Assembly: GCA_050084515.1 (NCBI GenBank) | Contig: CM114274.1 | Span: 14,756,001-14,820,000 of the forward strand | From: Blasia pusilla | Taxonomy: Eukaryota > Marchantiophyta > Marchantiopsida > Blasiales | DNA length: 64,000 nucleotides | Direction of reading: 5' to 3' | Shown here: positions 21,341 to 31,593 of the stretch, one piece after another | Layout: every line of letters starts with the position of its first letter | Numbering within the stretch: the first letter of the stretch is position 1 | The notes under the pieces: model-generated | Told to the model about the DNA's origin: nothing | Databases searched by the model: none | The model's input: only the letters and a program-made list of their open reading frames with translations | Program-made: the position numbers and the translations under genes

Positions 21341-22080
21341 GTGGTAACACCTGGAGTAGTGTTACTGGATAACCGAGCTGGAGTATTTTGCTTGGTTAGT
21401 CCCACGGGGACGGTATACCACCCGCAGCGCGTCCTACTTGATTTGGGAGCGCAGCCCTTGATGTTAGGGAAGGCGTCGTGTTTAGCATTGGGGTTACGGA
21501 AGGCCGACATTGAGCCTTGTCCCTTCCAGATACAGACCTCGATTGGGGGCGTGTCACCCACGCAATATATGACTCGACATATACTGCGTGGGTGAGAGTC
21601 CAGCCAAAGCATGCGACGAATAGTGCTATGGTACGTACACGTGCAATTACGACACCAGCTGAGTCGTACGATGTGTTGGAGGGGAGTACAGTGTTATATC
21701 CCCTAGGATTCATCCTTGACTTCTGGGAGGAGACCGTTGCTTATTGGCCTGGGTGGCGGTCAGGTGAAGGATGGATGAGTCGGTTACCCGTGCAGTTTGC
21801 GGGACAAGGTGGTCGATCACGAGGCGAGTCTGTGACCACGTTTGCAGCTTTCATAGGTAGTGTTAGCTGGCGAGGAGAGTTGTTGGAGGGAAACGCACAT
21901 GTAGAGGATGTCTCAATAGCGGATAATCCCACAGAGAGACACGTCATGGCGGGTGTCTCTTCCCATATTGGCGAGACCTCTTCACCATTGTGGGGTAGGA
22001 CTCGAGAGCTACATAGGAGTGCCGACGACCTTGTGAGGCAGGCGTGGAGTCATGCTTTTATCCCGGAGCAGCGAGAGTCA
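21341..22080 (+). pseudogene. Retropepsin region of gypsy B copy 2
   Basis: The protease motif reads VLLDLGAQPLMLGKASCLAL: the catalytic DSG is changed to DLG, which should abolish activity. The frame ends near 21,595 and continues in another frame from about 21,600 (ESYDVLEGSTVLYPLGFILD), homologous to the conserved block in family A. It runs without a break into the methyltransferase frame, which suggests protease and methyltransferase were one polyprotein. Confidence 0.85.
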
Positions 22081-22084
22081 CGTG

Positions 22085-23190
22085 GCGATCGGGCTCTTGG
22101 AGTGGAGATTTTGACCCCACTGGATACCACACCCGTTGTGTGGCAGTGCCCAGAGGAGGGTGTTAGGATGTTAGATCTCTTCGGAGGGATTAGCACCGGA
22201 TTGGCAGTAGTATTGCAGGCGGGCATACGGGTGCATTGGTACTTTTATGTGGAGAGGGATGAGACCGCGCAACGAGTATCTTTACGTCACATGGCGAGAT
22301 TGTTCCAAAGGTATCCTGAGTTGTTTCCGGTATCTGCAGTATGAGGATATCAGAATACACTACCCGCCGACATCTCTTTGGTGGGGGGCGCAGGATCTGG
22401 ATAGAGTTGGCACCATTCATTTGGTGATTGCTGGATGGCCATGTCAGGGTCATTCATCAGCTGGCCGAGGATTTGGATTTTTGGATCCGAGGTCATGGAT
22501 GTTTTGGGAGATGCTATGAGTAGTACGACACTTGTAGGAGAGTCAGACATGTTCTCCAATGTACATTTTGGAGAACGTGCCATTTTTGGGAGACACTCTT
22601 GCACGTGTGATGACGAGTGTGCATCAGGTGAGGTCTTGGTTGGGACCTTCTGTGTTATTAGATGCAGCGAGAGTTGGATCACGTGCCCATCATCCACGAT
22701 TGTGGTGGATGAACCTCATACCATCAGAGGTATTGAGTCAAGCATACAATGGAGTCCAGAGAGCACCATATCTCAGAGTGGATGCTATTTGGGGCTCAAG
22801 GCGTCGATCTGAGGTGATGACATGGGATGATAGACCACTGTTGGCGATGGCCAATAGGATGGGGGAGTTGAGGGCAACCTTACCTACGTTGGTGAGTTTC
22901 CCACCATCCCATGCCTTTTTTCAAGGAGGGCCAGGCATGATTTGGGATGAGGTGACCAGAGCATTGGAGGAGCCTACAGCAAATGAGCGCGAGCGCGCCA
23001 TGGGGTTCGCTACGGGTACTACGGCAGTGCCACGGATGACTGAGGCATCCCGGAGATAGGTGTCGGGGCAGGCGATGGACCTCAACTGTCTCACATGGAT
23101 AGTCAGCCTAGGTATGGCTGAGCAGAGACGGATGCAAGTGTCATCCATGTCGTTACGTCCACGAGTTGGACCATTGCCTACAGGGTCTGT
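22085..23190 (+). pseudogene. DNA cytosine-5 methyltransferase domain, gypsy B copy 2
   Basis: All main motifs survive but in several frames. Motif I is MLDLFGGISTGLAVVLQAG (about 22,168). FYVERDETAQRV follows. Motif IV VIAGWPCQGHS has its Cys codon at 22,442-22,444. Motif VI is ILENVPFLGD (about 22,562), motif VIII SRAHHPRLWW (about 22,678). Motif IX region is ERERAMGFATG, then a motif X-like GQAMDLNCLTWI. A TGA at about 22,342, a frameshift before motif IV, TGA at 22,518 and TAG at about 23,057 break it. The same order and spacing as family A show a shared ancestral capture. The enzyme would add methyl groups to DNA cytosines. Confidence 0.9.
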
Positions 23191-23413
23191 ATAGGCATTG
23201 GCTGGGGGCGGGACAAGGAGAGATAGGCACCCATGGACTTCCTAGGACGTCGTTTGAGTAGAGAGTGCGAAGGCGGCCAGAGTAGCACATGTTCATTTTT
23301 TGGATGTGGAGCATGGTGGAGGAGGTCAGAGTGGAGTGGCTGTTGCGGAGGTGGCTAGGGTTGCTACATAGCAACCAAAGCCGGAGGTTGCGTCCTCTTC
23401 GAGTGAGGTCAAG

Positions 23414-24400
23414 ATGGAGACTTGGGAGCCTGTGATGGGTCTCAAGTTGATAGGAGGAGAGCGACGGCGAGTTCATAGGTTTCTGAGAGGGCATGTCAAC
23501 TGTTTTGCCTTCAGTATGAGAGACTTGGATACGCTAAAGGGTCCCGGGATACGGATTGAGTTGGCTAGTGATACGCCAATCTTTCGTCGACCCTAGAGGT
23601 ATTCTGATATGGAGCAAGCCTTGATTCAGAGGAGGAGTCAGGACTTGTGGAGTTATCACATGGGGAGTATGCATCTGCCACAGTCATGCCGGCGAAGAAG
23701 GATATCTATGGCAATTGGACGGATAGACGGATGTGTGGAGATTACCGTCCAATCAACCAACACACGAGGTCAGATTGCTATGCCATGCCTACTCTTGAGG
23801 AGATCTTTGATGCGATAGGGCATGCAAAGATCTTCAGTACTTTAGATCTCCGTGCTCGCTATCATCAACTTCCTATCAGGTTGGAGGACAAGGAGAAGAC
23901 ACCATTCTGGGGGATAGATTGCTTGTATCAGTGGTGGTTCTTACCATTTGGGTTGAAGAATGCGCTTGCAGAGTTTCAGAGAGTGATGGATAGGATTCTA
24001 GCTGGCTTGTATTTTGTACGATGTTACAAATATGATATTCTTATCTTCAGTTCCACGGTTGAGGAGCATGAGCAACACTTGGAGGAGGTGTTTCGGCGAT
24101 TGCAGTTACATGGACTGAAGTTACATCTAGGCAAGTGCAAATTCTTTCAAGAGCAGATTGAGTATTTGGGACACACCATATACCCAAGTGGGTTAGGCAT
24201 TCAGCAGAGGAAGGTAGAGGCTATTGCCCAGATTCCACGCCCTACAGATGTGAGTTGAGTCCGAGCATTTCTTGGACAGGCAAACTTCTATCAACGGTAT
24301 GGCAAGGGTTTTAGTCTTTGACCTTGTTGACGAGACTTGATCAGGTTTGGTTGTGGTGAGATGATGAGGAGCGAGCATTTCAGGAGCTCAAGGTTAGGTT
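23414..24400 (+). pseudogene. Reverse transcriptase of gypsy B copy 2
   Basis: Begins METWEPVMGLKLIGGERRR and NCFAFSMRDLD. A TAG at about 23,595 and a small deletion follow, and the main frame resumes at 23,647 with ASATVMPAKKDIYGNWTDRR. Family motifs FSTLDLRARYHQLPIR and FLPFGLKNALAEFQRVMDR are intact. The catalytic box is YKYD in place of YIDD. A TGA at about 24,256 (CGA in copy 4) ends the frame before the connection domain. Confidence 0.92.
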
Positions 24401-24812
24401 GATGTCTTCACCCATTTTATAGAGGGGTCGCCCATTCTAGTTACATACGGATTGGAGCATGGTGGGTCTAGGAGTAGTGCTTACTTAGAGGGATGACGAG
24501 GAGAGGGAGTTTGTTGTGGCTTACGCCAGCCGATCAAACAACATTGCAAAGGCAAAGTACATCTTCTACTAGGGAGAGTGCTTGGCTACAGTGTCCGCCA
24601 TGGCATATTTCAAATGCTATTTATTCGGCAACCCTTTCACACTTATCACTGATCATCAGCCGTTGAGGTGGTTGATGGAGTCCGACAAGCTTATAGGAAA
24701 GCTTGCCACGTGGGCTCTATTACGACAAGAGTATGAGTTTGAGGTGGTTCATAGGCCAGGTCGGCTGAACCAGGATCCGGATGGGTTGAGTCGTAACCCA
24801 TGTCCAAGTTAG
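24401..24812 (+). pseudogene. RNase H of gypsy B copy 2
   Basis: The C-terminal half is clear: FKCYLFGNPFTLITDHQPLR, then VVHRPGRLNQDPDGLSRNPC. The N-terminal half lies in other frames ([18 protein letters not shown]). A TAG at about 24,571 is shared with copy 4, so it predates their split or marks a real variant. A TAG at about 24,810 matches CAG in copy 4. Confidence 0.85.
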
Positions 24813-24956
24813 AGAGACCACACAGGAGCTCGATGGCACGGAGAGAGTGATGAGGAGATGATGCCCGGTTGGCATGCATCTGCCTATCTTTGTTGGTTGA
24901 CAATGGCAGGTCAGCCATAGGTGATGACTTCAGTGGTGGAATAGGATGATGAGTCT

Positions 24957-25802
24957 TTGGATCCGGAGATCATTGAGGAGGCGATAGGTGGTCCTGATAT
25001 CCATGATAGCGTGGAGGTTGTGGAGTTCTTGCGCACTGGCGTCATAGCGAGCATAGTGAGTGCTAGGGAGCGGGATCGGATCCTACAGAGAGCCAGGAGG
25101 TTTAGGTGGGAGGGGACTCATATTTTGTGGGTATGGGGAGATGGTAGGATACGAGTGGTACCTCATCCTTCCTAGCGAGCATGTGTAGTGCGACATGCCC
25201 ATGAGGAGTTGGGACATTTTGGAATAAAGCGTACTTATAGCTTACTCCAGGTTCAGTATTGGTGGCGCGGCATGCTTACTCGGGTAGAGCAATTTGTGGC
25301 CAGATGTATGGTATGTGTCAGAGTGCGAGCATCCTTCAATGCTCCCACTCCGCAATTACACTTTGCCAATTATGGGTTTAGGTTATCGGTGGAGTTTAGA
25401 CTTTGCGGGACCTTTGCCATTGACAGGGCGTCATGAAAGGTACGTGTTGGTCAAGGTGGAGCATTTCTCCAAGTGGGTAGAGTTGGTGGCACTACCGGAC
25501 AAGGCGAGCAAGGGAACAACTTATGCGTTTCTAGATCGTGTGCTTAGTCACTTTGGTGCACCGGCGGAGGTGTTGAATGACCAGGGTATCGAGTTCAGGG
25601 GAGAGTTTCAGGTCTTGTGTGATCAGGCGCTGATAGATCGCCGCACCACGTCCAGAGATCATCCTGAGGCGGATGGGTTGGCGGAGAGAGTGGTAGAGAC
25701 GGTGAAGAGAGGATTGCACAAGTATGGGTTGCAGCGAGGACAGTTGAGGGAGTGGGACCTACAGTTGCCATGGTTGGCTATGGGTTATTTCTTTAGTCGG
25801 TA
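24957..25802 (+). pseudogene. Integrase of gypsy B copy 2
   Basis: The zinc-binding module reads HAHEELGHFGIKRTYSLL and ARCMVCVRVR. After a small frameshift near 25,365 the core is open for 169 residues: WSLDFAGPLPLTGRH with the first Asp, VLNDQGIEF with the second Asp, and DHPEADGLAERVVETVKR with the Glu. The D,D,E set is complete, so this is a DDE integrase and not a tyrosine recombinase. TAG at 25,801 (CAG in copy 4) ends it. Confidence 0.92.
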
Positions 25803-26380
25803 GGCATCCGTGGCGTTATTTTCACCGTACTTTTTGCTCTTTGGGAGAGAGCCAGATTTACCTTCAGCCATTCGACGTGACATGGCGGAGGTTTTTCGTA
25901 GAGTTATGCCTATGGCCTTTAAGAACTTAGCTATTGCTCGGCATAAAGATACATTGAGGTACACAACCATTCATGGAGGAGGTTATTGTCCACGGATTAG
26001 GAGGTTTCATCTTGGAGATTACGTGTATTTACAGCAAGCGGCACCCACAACGCTAGATGTCACTGCAGGGCGCACAATCCTACGTGTGCGCGAGGTATTA
26101 CTCACTAGAGTCCTCATGTTGGAGGGACAGGATGGTATGGTTTGGAAGGATCATGTGCGCAACTCTGCGCTATGTCATCTTTCAAACATAGACGGGACAG
26201 TGGGATCGAGCTTGGCATTGGTACCTACAGGCTTAAGGTGTATGTTGTGCGGATCTGCGAGGGATGCAGCCACCATGTTGGTATGTGATGGTTGTTCTCG
26301 AGGGTGGCATATGTCATGTCTGAAGCCCCCTCTTGATGTGGTTCCCACGGGATGATGGATGTGTCCGAGATGTGTATAGG
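25803..26380 (+). pseudogene. Integrase C-terminal region and PHD finger, gypsy B copy 2
   Basis: The frame holds the integrase tail (GDYVYLQQAAPTTLDVTAGR, VLMLEGQDGMVWKDHVRN) and then an almost perfect PHD finger: LRCMLCGSARDAATMLVCDG, then CSRGWHMSCLKPPLDVVPTG, a TGA, and WMCPRC. All eight zinc ligands (C4HC3) are present, so the last stop is the only defect. About 55 bp are missing after RRDMAEVF compared with copy 4. The finger is the last domain before the purine tract, as in family A. Confidence 0.9.
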
Positions 26381-26457
26381 GTGGTAGGTCATGTTAGAGA
26401 GATGTGATATTTTCTATCTGGAGTTGGAAGGATCCAACTGCCAGCTAGGGGGGCGGT

Positions 26458-27212
26458 TGTGTGATCTCCATGTATATGTATGAGTTGATTTTTTACATGT
26501 GTGGATCGACCCGTGTGTGGGAAAGATTAGTGTTGTATGGTGTAGATGTGACCAGCGATGTTTGTTGTGTAGCGATATGTATGCGCATGACAGTTGTCAC
26601 ATCTGGGTAGCCGATAGGCCGAGATCTGTCGTGGATAGGGCGTAGGAGCCAGCGGACTATCTTGAGTGTAACTTTGTCCCACTGTGTCAAATGAGATTGA
26701 GGATAGGTCCATTGTGTCAAGAATGTTGTTTCTCACAACTTTCATATTAAGGTCTATCACAACTAGGTGACTTGTTGACCAAGTCATCCGTCCCTGGTAA
26801 CCTATGCGCGCAAGTTACCAAGGGGAGGGCTATTTTTAGGGAAAGAGCCTTTTGGCTCTTCCCAATCCTACATAAGAGAGGAAGATGGCTTTCCTAAGCC
26901 ATCTTTCTCATGTTGGGCTGTTAGAGCACCTCTCTTGTATGTGTGTGAGATAGGACTATGGTGCTAGCATCCGGATTCCTTGATAGCAGAGGGTCGATGA
27001 GGCTCGATATGTCGATGTAGATTGAGGAGTGGAGTTTTAGGCTGGGTGTGCCGTTTTAACTACTCTTTATTTTTGTTGTGTGATCTCCATGTATATGTAT
27101 GAGTTGATTTTTGTACATGTGTGGATTGACCCATGTGTGGGCAAAATCGTTGTTGTGTGGTGTAGATGAGACCAACGATGTATGTTGTGTAGCGATATGT
27201 ATGCACACGATA
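26458..27212 (+). repeat. 3' terminal units A-B-A of gypsy B copy 2
   Basis: The purine tract CTAGGGGGGCGG (about 26,445-26,456) is followed by unit A (26,458-26,592), GT, unit B (26,595-27,074) and a second A (about 27,077-27,212). Unit A starts TGTGTGATCTCC and ends ATGACA or ACGATA. The second A ends against ACTT, which also lies just before the 5' unit B. This layout matches family A although the sequences are unrelated in detail. Confidence 0.85.
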
Positions 27213-27403
27213 ACTTGCCTTGCGCATTTCTTCTAGGCACGAACATTCAAGTCTGTTGAGTCACCTTCTGGCTTGGCCTCATCACCTGTGACAAGCTCCC
27301 ATAGTTCTTGACCCGTGAGAAATTGTTTCATGCCAAACTTCCACACATTATAATTTTGCTTATCTAGCTTCTCGCCTATGATCGCTGTTGAGGAATATTC
27401 CAT
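27213..27403 (-). pseudogene. N-terminal Gag of copia-1
   Basis: The minus strand from 27,403 starts with ATG and reads MEYSSTAIIGEKLDKQNYNV and FGMKQFLTGQELWELVTGD, a typical copia Gag start. A TAG (27,241 region) precedes the break at 27,212, where gypsy B copy 2 is inserted; Gag resumes at 17,500. This piece fixes the true 5' side of copia-1. Confidence 0.88.
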
Positions 27404-27673
27404 GACGAACGACTTGACTCATAAAAAATGTAATTCCATGCTCTCTATTGCTCCAATTGAAGCATAGACCACCTAAAATTTTCCAAAATGATCAACTGTA
27501 TGAAAGAACTAGTCGAAATTGGCCTATAGAGAGCAAATTGTACAACTTTTCTTCACTAATTGCACTTTCCTACACTCAAATTACTACTCCAGGAGCTCAT
27601 AATGTCAAAATCAAGCGATTATGGATGCGTTGGAAAGATCTTGATGAGCTCTATGAGACGGCTAGAACCGCAA

Positions 27674-27830
27674 TCATAGTCTCGAGTTCGACTAACTGTG
27701 ATTAACTAACCTTGGTTAAGATAATCGTGCTTAATTGACTAATCAAGATTAAGCTTCCCTTTTTCGTGTGAGTACCAAATGTATAGCAGTTCAGGTGTCT
27801 CAAGAGCTTGATTGTGACTCAATCTTCAAT
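27674..27830 (-). repeat. 5' LTR piece of copia-1
   Basis: These 157 bp match the first half of the 3' LTR at 3,250-3,402 (shared ACTCGAGACTATG, AGCTTAATCTTG and TTGAAGATTGAG words). Beyond 27,674 towards Gag the two sequences part, so either the rest of the 5' LTR diverged or it was replaced. 27,404-27,673 holds no coding sequence and would be the remaining LTR and leader. Confidence 0.7.
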
Positions 27831-28439
27831 GCTAATTAGGTATCTTATGACCCTTTTTATTGCTAACCAATTTCCATTTTTATGATCAACCAAAAAATCT
27901 ACTTAATGTAGCCATCAAGAATGCAAGATATGCTCTTGTTCATGTGGCAATATAAATAAGAGTGCTAACAATATGTATGTTAGGTCTTTCTTCCATTATT
28001 TCTAAGCTCAATGTAGATAGATGACTTATAAGGTTACATATGGAAAAACTCCATGTCCATAGACTTACGTTCATCCTATCAAAGGACTTGTCTATATGGG
28101 CCCTACCTCCCCTCCTCTTGCAAAACCCGTCCTCAAGTCCCAAAATTTCCCACCGCTTCCTTATCCTACGCGCACTCCTACCCCATTGCTATTCAAAAAC
28201 TTCAAATAAGTTGGTAGAATGGGAGAACATATGTTTCTTCTTGTATAGGCTTGTTGTTGAGAAACCAACAAGCATTACCACCTATGCTACCTAATTGGGC
28301 CTTGGTGCAATCATAGCTACTAATGATCTCGAGTAGGTCATGACATTCGCATGTTCTTAGGGTTGTAGGGTATTCCATCTTGAACTTGTGTATTACTCTA
28401 TTCTCAATATAAGTTTTTTGACATTTTTTAGTTTTCTAT
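27831..28439. other. No gene seen; AT-rich, repeat-like
   Basis: About 600 bp outside copia-1 and before a second decayed copia. Frames are short. A minus-strand frame at 27,940-28,143 and an overlapping plus-strand frame have no content I recognise. Confidence 0.4.
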
Positions 28440-30560
28440 CTATTTGAATTGAATTCCAAGAATAAATTTGGTTTCTCCAAGTCATAGATTGCTCGTATTA
28501 ATCTTGATGATCTTTTTCTCTTCATTTCCTTGCTCCTTTTTCCACATCCTTTGAAAAAATAAATAAGTCATCCATATATACCATAATGCCATAAAGGAGT
28601 CTATACTTATGTCAAAATAGAGTCTATGGTGAGAAACACATTTTGTGATTCTTTGCCCAATGAGAAACATGTCAATTTTCTTAGAAATCTGATACCATGC
28701 ACGTGATGCTTATTTTAACCCATAGATCAACTTCTTGAGAAAGCATACCTTATCTTCTTCTAATTTCTCAACAAATCACTTGGGTTGTTGCATGATAATT
28801 TGCTCCTAGCTTCAAATCTCCGTTTAATAAGGAAATTTTAATATATTTTTTATGAAATTTCAAAGTCACGGAATGGAAGTAAATATCAAGTGATGATATA
28901 AGGTGTTGTAGGGGGGAATGTCTCTTTAACATATATCCCTTCAACTTGGGTATATCCCATTGCTAAAAGTCAAACTTTAAACCTCTCAATTTCACCATTA
29001 GCCTTCTTCTTGATTTTGGAAAATCCATTTGCAATCGTTTGGGTTCATTCCATGATGTAAATTAGTTAGTCTCTGTATCTTGTTTGTTTATAAGAGAGTC
29101 GTATTACTTTTCCTTTCTTTATGAGTCTTTCTCCCACTTTTTCCATGCTCACCTTTTAAATATTTTTCCATATTTGCAATTGGAGCACTCATTCTATAAA
29201 ATTCTTCAAACCATACTTGAATATTTCTTGGTTCTCTTGGATCTCCTTAGTTGCTCTTATTCTTCCTCTTGTGGAAACTAAGGGTCTTGAAGATTTCCCT
29301 AGTAGTCCTCATCAAGTTTCTCCACCATATAAGGTTTTTTCTTGAAATTTGTGTTCTTGTTGATCTCTATGATGTTACTACCTTCACATTCTTGTTCACA
29401 ATGGATATTGATGGTAAATTATCCTTCATGGGTATCTTTGACATTATTTTTTGAGGAAGGTAAGATCGGAAATATATCTCCCTTGATTTGAGCGAGAAGA
29501 GGCCTTCTTGTTGAAAACTTCTCTTGATATGTTATGAATCTTTATAAGACTCATTAAATCTCAAATTTCTTTATTTTTATTGCATTATTTGTAAGATCAT
29601 CATATACTTTATATTACTTTAATCCACTTCAATAGCTTAAAAATACATTTTCAACTCTTTGGTTTAAAATTTGTATGATTCTTCTTTGATGTCCATACTT
29701 ATTATTCACACCCAAAAATAGAAAGATGGGAAACCCTAAATTTTTTATTCCTATTTGAAGTTCTCCAAACTCTTCTCACGAATTGGTTGGATTTCTATTT
29801 CTTACATATGCATTGCATATATATGACATATTCCAAGTTCAATTAAATTGCCACGGATGTGCTATCTTATGATATTGATTTCAAGTAGGCTTTTTCCAAG
29901 CGTGTTTAATTCATTCTTTCATCAATTTTTCAAGTTGACATGCATTCTTCTCCACTATCGCTTTGTAAATCTTCACAGACTTAAGTTTGATTCTAAACCA
30001 ATTTAAATACATTGATGGTAAGAAACTTTCTTTTATTAATGAAGGGCCGGAAAACCAAATTCTTCTCAAATTCCTATTGGAGGAGCTATGTGCATCCGTA
30101 ATAAATTCACTACATTCTAGGATTGGAATCAAAACCTTGGAAGATTTTGGGAGATTCCTTAGAAGAACTTCGACTCTCTTATGTGAATCGCCTCTTTCTC
30201 AAGAGATTGAGGGAATAAATGCATCTCAATTTGTAGACACGGTCACACTACATCGTGTGATAGTGTAATTGCCACACTAGAGTGACGAAACTCTACCACA
30301 TCATGAAAATATCTCAGAAATTCGTACATTTAACAATATCCACCAAAGATCCCTTTGCTAAGTTGATGACACTCATTTATGGTCTTTCAAGATAACTCCG
30401 ACCCATGTATCCTCCATAAGGGTTGTATTACCTACTAGTAAGTTTTTGCCCATGCGATGCACCAAGTGAGATGATTGGGAATGAAAAGACTCACACATGG
30501 AGTATGATAATATGAAATTAGTGGACACATGTTGAATATAGTTTAATCTTAAAAAGGATG
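28440..30560 (-). pseudogene. Decayed Ty1/copia pol (copia-3)
   Basis: The minus strand near 28,690-28,800 reads EEDKVCFLKKLIYGLK and RAWYQISKKIDMFLIGQ, the conserved core of a copia polymerase, and YIWMTYLFF in place of YVDD follows. Upstream (29,250-30,130) lie linker and integrase traces (KIYKAIVEKN, GVNNKYGHQRR). It shares sequence blocks with 36,000-37,860, for example GTAATTGCCACACTAGAGTG at about 30,265 and 37,768, so the two are copies of one family. Stops are dense; it is old. Confidence 0.78.
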
Positions 30561-31378
30561 CCAAAAAAGAAAAAAGATAGGATTTTTTTATAATACATCT
30601 AACTCAGCTCCGGAAAATTTTTCATAGATTTTATTTTATTAATTATGGGAAAAATAATTTACCCTTTTCCAATCCCCATCCTTAGAAGCAAAAGAAAATC
30701 ACTTATTTTGATGAATTTTTTTCCCAAAAGAGGGATTAAAATTTTCTCCAAATCTAACTTGAAAATTAAAAATAGTATAGAAACAATATGTCTTCCATTA
30801 TTTTGAAGAAATTTTTTTCCCATTAGTGTCCTACTCTCCTCTTCTTTTTTTTCCAGAAATAAAATAAAATTTTCCTCAAAATTAAGTTTTAATTAATTTG
30901 TATCATAAATTATTGGAACTAACCTTTGGAAAATAATTAAAAATTTCCAAATGAAAAATAAAATAAAAGATATTCAATAAAATTTCATAAAAAATTTGAA
31001 TTTGAATTAGTTAATTATTTTAAAAATAAATAATTAAAAATATCTAATTATTAAAACCTTACCCATTCTTGTTTTATACTTACTATAGAATAAAATTAAA
31101 AGAAAAGGGTGGTGAGCAAATGAAGGAAGGTGATACATTTGTCTTTCATAACGAACTAACGCGCTGAATAGTATGATGTGTCCATTTATGAGATCACATA
31201 ATTAAAGGAGGATGGATTTGAGGACCCCTCCTCCCGTTGTGACACGTGTACGTTTTGGTGTTGACACGTGTAAGAGCGGAGTTAAAGGAACATAGTTGAG
31301 TTAACGTAGGTGAATCTTTCCCTAGGGTGACTTTGACTCGTGCATCTCTGCTGTTGGAAAGATGCACTTCGATAAAAA
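30561..31378. other. AT-rich stretch, no gene seen
   Basis: 30,565-31,100 is strongly AT-rich with many A and T runs, and nothing is recognisable. From about 31,100 composition becomes less biased. At 31,340-31,367 an 8-bp stem GTGCATCT/AGATGCAC with a 12-base loop lies just before the large hairpin. Confidence 0.5.
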
Positions 31379-31593
31379 CGAGTGATGGAAAACCCATCGG
31401 AAGTACAAAAGAGGGGGACTCAAAGAGTCAAAACCCTAAGGCCACAACACGACCAGAAAAGGAAGAAGGGGGCATTCTCACTGTTGGTGAGAATGTCCCG
31501 TTCTTTTCTGGTCTTGTGAAGGTTTTGACTCCAAGAGTCAAAACCTCTTTGAGTCCCCATCTTTTGTATTTCCGATGGGTTTTCCATCGCTCG
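31379..31593. repeat. Long imperfect hairpin, about 105-bp arms
   Basis: The left arm, from CGAGTGATGGAAAACCCATC, is mirrored by the right arm ending GATGGGTTTTCCATCGCTCG. The centre is CATTCTCAC-TGTTG-GTGAGAATG (31,473-31,495). Arms agree at roughly four fifths of positions by eye, with a smaller inverted repeat (GTTTTGACTC/GAGTCAAAAC) inside the right arm. There are no open frames. It could be a foldback transposon (MITE) or a young hairpin RNA gene. It lies about 0.75 kb beyond the 3' end of the small heat-shock gene. Confidence 0.85.

Larger units (their letters stand above)
17501..27212 (+). mobile_element. Ty3/gypsy element, family B copy 2, carrying DNMT and PHD
   Basis: A 9.7-kb element inserted in the Gag of copia-1. 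ACTT flanks it (17,497-17,500 and 27,213-27,216), a plausible target duplication. Domain order equals family A, but nucleotide identity is low enough that the two are clearly separate families. It ends with units A-B-A (26,458-27,212) and begins with B alone (17,501-17,960). No large deletion is visible in pol, but stops and frameshifts occur in every domain, the protease reads DLGA and the polymerase box reads YKYD. It is the fullest copy of family B here. Confidence 0.93.
3101..27830 (-). mobile_element. Ty1/copia element (copia-1), expanded by three insertions
   Basis: Read on the minus strand, the parts occur in copia order: LTR piece (27,674-27,830), Gag start (27,213-27,403), rest of Gag (16,891-17,500), protease and pre-integrase (16,357-16,890), integrase (15,635-16,340), linker (14,226-14,610), reverse transcriptase (4,193-4,957), RNase H (3,515-3,802), polypurine tract and 3' LTR (3,101-3,402). 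Three foreign blocks interrupt it at 17,501-27,212, 14,616-15,629 and 4,959-14,225. Removing them leaves about 4.7 kb, close to a normal copia element. The coding parts carry stops and frameshifts, so it is dead. Confidence 0.92.
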
